Made by a program: the position numbers and the translations under genes. A stretch of DNA of 7,177 bases from an uncultured Clostridia bacterium (GTDB lineage: Bacteria > Bacillota_A > Clostridia > Christensenellales > Borkfalkiaceae), in contig CAKQXZ010000096.1 in NCBI GenBank assembly GCA_934292955.1, positions 1 to 7,177 of the forward strand. The letters run 5' to 3'. Below, in pieces: positions 6,553 through 7,177 of the stretch; the stretch's first letter is position 1; each line of letters begins with the position of its first letter. The notes below the pieces were generated by a model that did not search any database, was not told the origin of the DNA, and saw only the letters and a program-made list of their open reading frames with translations.

Positions 6553-6562
6553 ATAAAAAGGC

Positions 6563-6596
6563 AAGGCGCGGGATTGATTCCGATTCTGCGCCTTTT
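6563..6596 (+). terminator. terminator after the coding remnant
   Basis: Stem AAGGCGC/GCGCCTT (6563-6569 with 6588-6594) with an inner GGGA/TTCC pairing, followed by TTTT and a pyrimidine-rich stretch. It begins 10 bp after the remnant's stop codon and would also end exonuclease transcripts, which have no nearer terminator. Confidence 0.65.
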
Positions 6597-6598
6597 CC

Positions 6599-6650
6599 TT
6601 ACCTGCGTCGCGCCGTTGAGTTTATTACCTGCGTTGCGCTGTTGTGTTTT
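6599..6650. repeat. tandem 26-bp imperfect repeat
   Basis: Units 6599-6624 and 6625-6650 match at 22 of 26 positions; two of the differences are C in the first unit and T in the second. No gene covers it. Role unknown; it may be a remnant of a longer repeat. Confidence 0.75.
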
Positions 6651-6681
6651 ATTATTCGTGCTTTCCGATCGTTTTCATTAT

Positions 6682-6729
6682 TTTATATACGCACGCGTAT
6701 GTGTACGCGCATACGCGTGCGTAAATAAA
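6682..6729. repeat. long inverted repeat with alternating pyrimidine-purine sequence
   Basis: A 14-bp perfect inverted repeat (6688-6701 with 6710-6723) around an 8-bp centre, extended by five more pairs after one mismatch (6682-6686 with 6725-6729). Positions 6684-6723 alternate pyrimidine and purine without a single break for 40 bases. Such DNA can extrude a cruciform or form Z-DNA. No T-run follows on either strand, so a simple terminator is unlikely. It lies about 75 bp upstream of the rpsJ promoter. Confidence 0.9.
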
Positions 6730-6803
6730 CAAACGGGGTAGTGCGGTCGGACTATAAACAAAAAACAATTATATAATTTTTTTTGAAAACGTGTAAAAAA
6801 CAG

Positions 6804-6832
6804 TTGACGTGCATTGACGAATGATGTATTAT
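6804..6832 (+). promoter_or_regulatory. sigma-A promoter of rpsJ / S10 operon
   Basis: TTGACG (6804-6809), 17-bp spacer, TATTAT (6827-6832), with A/T tracts upstream (about 6757-6785) that could act as an UP element. Expected start near 6839. The strength fits a ribosomal protein operon. Confidence 0.8.
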
Positions 6833-6838
6833 GAATAG

Positions 6839-7130
6839 GCTGTGTAATTTGGGTTGAGATGGAAAGTTACTTAAACCGCATTTCGATTCGGGAATCCGGA
6901 ACCCCGTGCGAAATCCGACGGAAGATAATTTTCATTGACAAACGTGAAGGCGTTGACCTTTGCGACTAACCGACCCTCGGACGATAGGAGTCATCTGCTT
7001 AACACACAGCGCAGGTGATTTTTTTATTGCTCATAGGTCGACACACACGGCAAAGTTGTAACTTCCCCGAAAATACATCGAAAAGCCATTTAATCAGGGA
7101 AGAAAAGTTAGTATAAAAAGGAGTAAAAAA
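6839..7130 (+). promoter_or_regulatory. long structured 5' leader of rpsJ
   Basis: About 290 nt of untranslated leader. Pairings I can see: GGTT/AACC (6852-6855 with 6874-6877); a hairpin ATTTCG/CGAAAT (6880-6885 with 6909-6914) continuing as CGGG/CCCG (6889-6892 with 6903-6906); AACG/CGTT (6931-6934 with 6941-6944); CCGA/TCGG (6970-6973 with 6977-6980); an intrinsic terminator at 6991-7025; and CTTCCC/GGGAAG (7062-7067 with 7097-7102) just before the ribosome site. An early terminator in a ribosomal protein leader suggests attenuation by a ribosomal protein encoded in the operon, as known for other Firmicute r-protein leaders. I cannot match it to a named RNA family. Confidence 0.6.
6991..7025 (+). 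terminator. attenuator in the rpsJ leader
   Basis: Stem TCATCTGC/GCAGGTGA (6991-6998 with 7011-7018, one G-U pair) with a 12-nt loop, followed by seven Ts (7019-7025). It is 105 bp upstream of rpsJ and downstream of the only good promoter, so it must be passed for rpsJ to be transcribed, unless a second promoter lies in 7026-7110; I see no convincing one. Confidence 0.75.
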
Positions 7131-7177
7131 ATGGCAGGACAGAAAATCAGAATCAAACTTGCGGCATACGATCACGA
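7131..7177 (+). CDS. rpsJ: 30S ribosomal protein S10 (partial, N-terminus)
   Basis: The first 15 codons plus two bases, reading MAGQKIRIKLAAYDH, which is the conserved start of S10 (compare QKIRIRLKAYDH in many bacteria). S10 is part of the 30S subunit head and, as NusE, also takes part in transcription antitermination. AAGGAG (7118-7123) lies seven bases before ATG 7131. In most bacteria rpsJ opens the S10 operon (S10, L3, L4 and so on); the own promoter and leader here fit that. The rest lies beyond the right edge. Confidence 0.95.
   Translation, partial: MAGQKIRIKLAAYDH

Noticed and set aside
6876..6998. Cobalamin-riboswitch-like strings in the rpsJ leader (GGGAA, GUGCGAAAUCC, AGGAGUCAUCUGC)
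   Set aside because: The conserved GCCACUG box and the proper P3-P6 order are missing, and B12 control of S10 makes no sense; probably chance.
6839..7025. T-box leader
   Set aside because: There is no antiterminator box of the AAGGGUGGNACCGCG type and no specifier loop; rpsJ is not a usual T-box target.
7033..7041. ATAGGTCGA shared with the direct repeats at 4265 and 5309
   Set aside because: Only nine bases with no extension on either side; too short to support a fourth copy.

Overview
The window looks like chromosomal DNA of a low-to-moderate GC Firmicute, most likely a clostridial lineage. The support is AGGAG-type ribosome binding sites, sigma-A promoters, many rho-independent hairpins, and the first codons of ribosomal protein S10 at the right edge. 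The exact taxon cannot be read from this sequence.

Layout. (1) Positions 1-424, minus strand: the N-terminal part of a protein with a four-cysteine cluster followed by an Ala/Glu/Lys helix built from 39-bp (13-residue) tandem repeats; it runs off the left edge and has its own promoter. (2) 624-4128, minus strand: a two-gene operon for a heterodimeric type IV ABC exporter. One subunit has a degenerate ATP site and the other a catalytic one; the genes overlap by 8 bp and end at a terminator. (3) About 4265-6490: an AT-richer accessory segment. It holds a small XRE-type regulator (minus) divergent from a SLOG-fold protein (plus), then a stand-alone DEDDh exonuclease with a probable C-terminal BRCT domain (plus). 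A 28-bp perfect direct repeat, inside a looser repeat of about 51 bp, flanks the regulator/SLOG pair. A 14-bp piece overlapping the end of that repeat recurs just past the exonuclease gene, so the segment may be two inserted cassettes. (4) 6469-6552: a short host-like C-terminal coding remnant, followed by a hairpin terminator. (5) 6599-7177: a tandem 26-bp repeat, a 40-bp perfectly alternating pyrimidine-purine palindrome, a strong promoter, a structured leader of about 290 nt with an internal terminator, and the start of rpsJ, probably the first gene of the S10 ribosomal protein operon.

The exporter and rpsJ are ordinary chromosomal genes. The parts most worth a second look are the repeat-bounded regulator/SLOG/exonuclease segment, the alternating palindrome, and the unidentified attenuated S10 leader.
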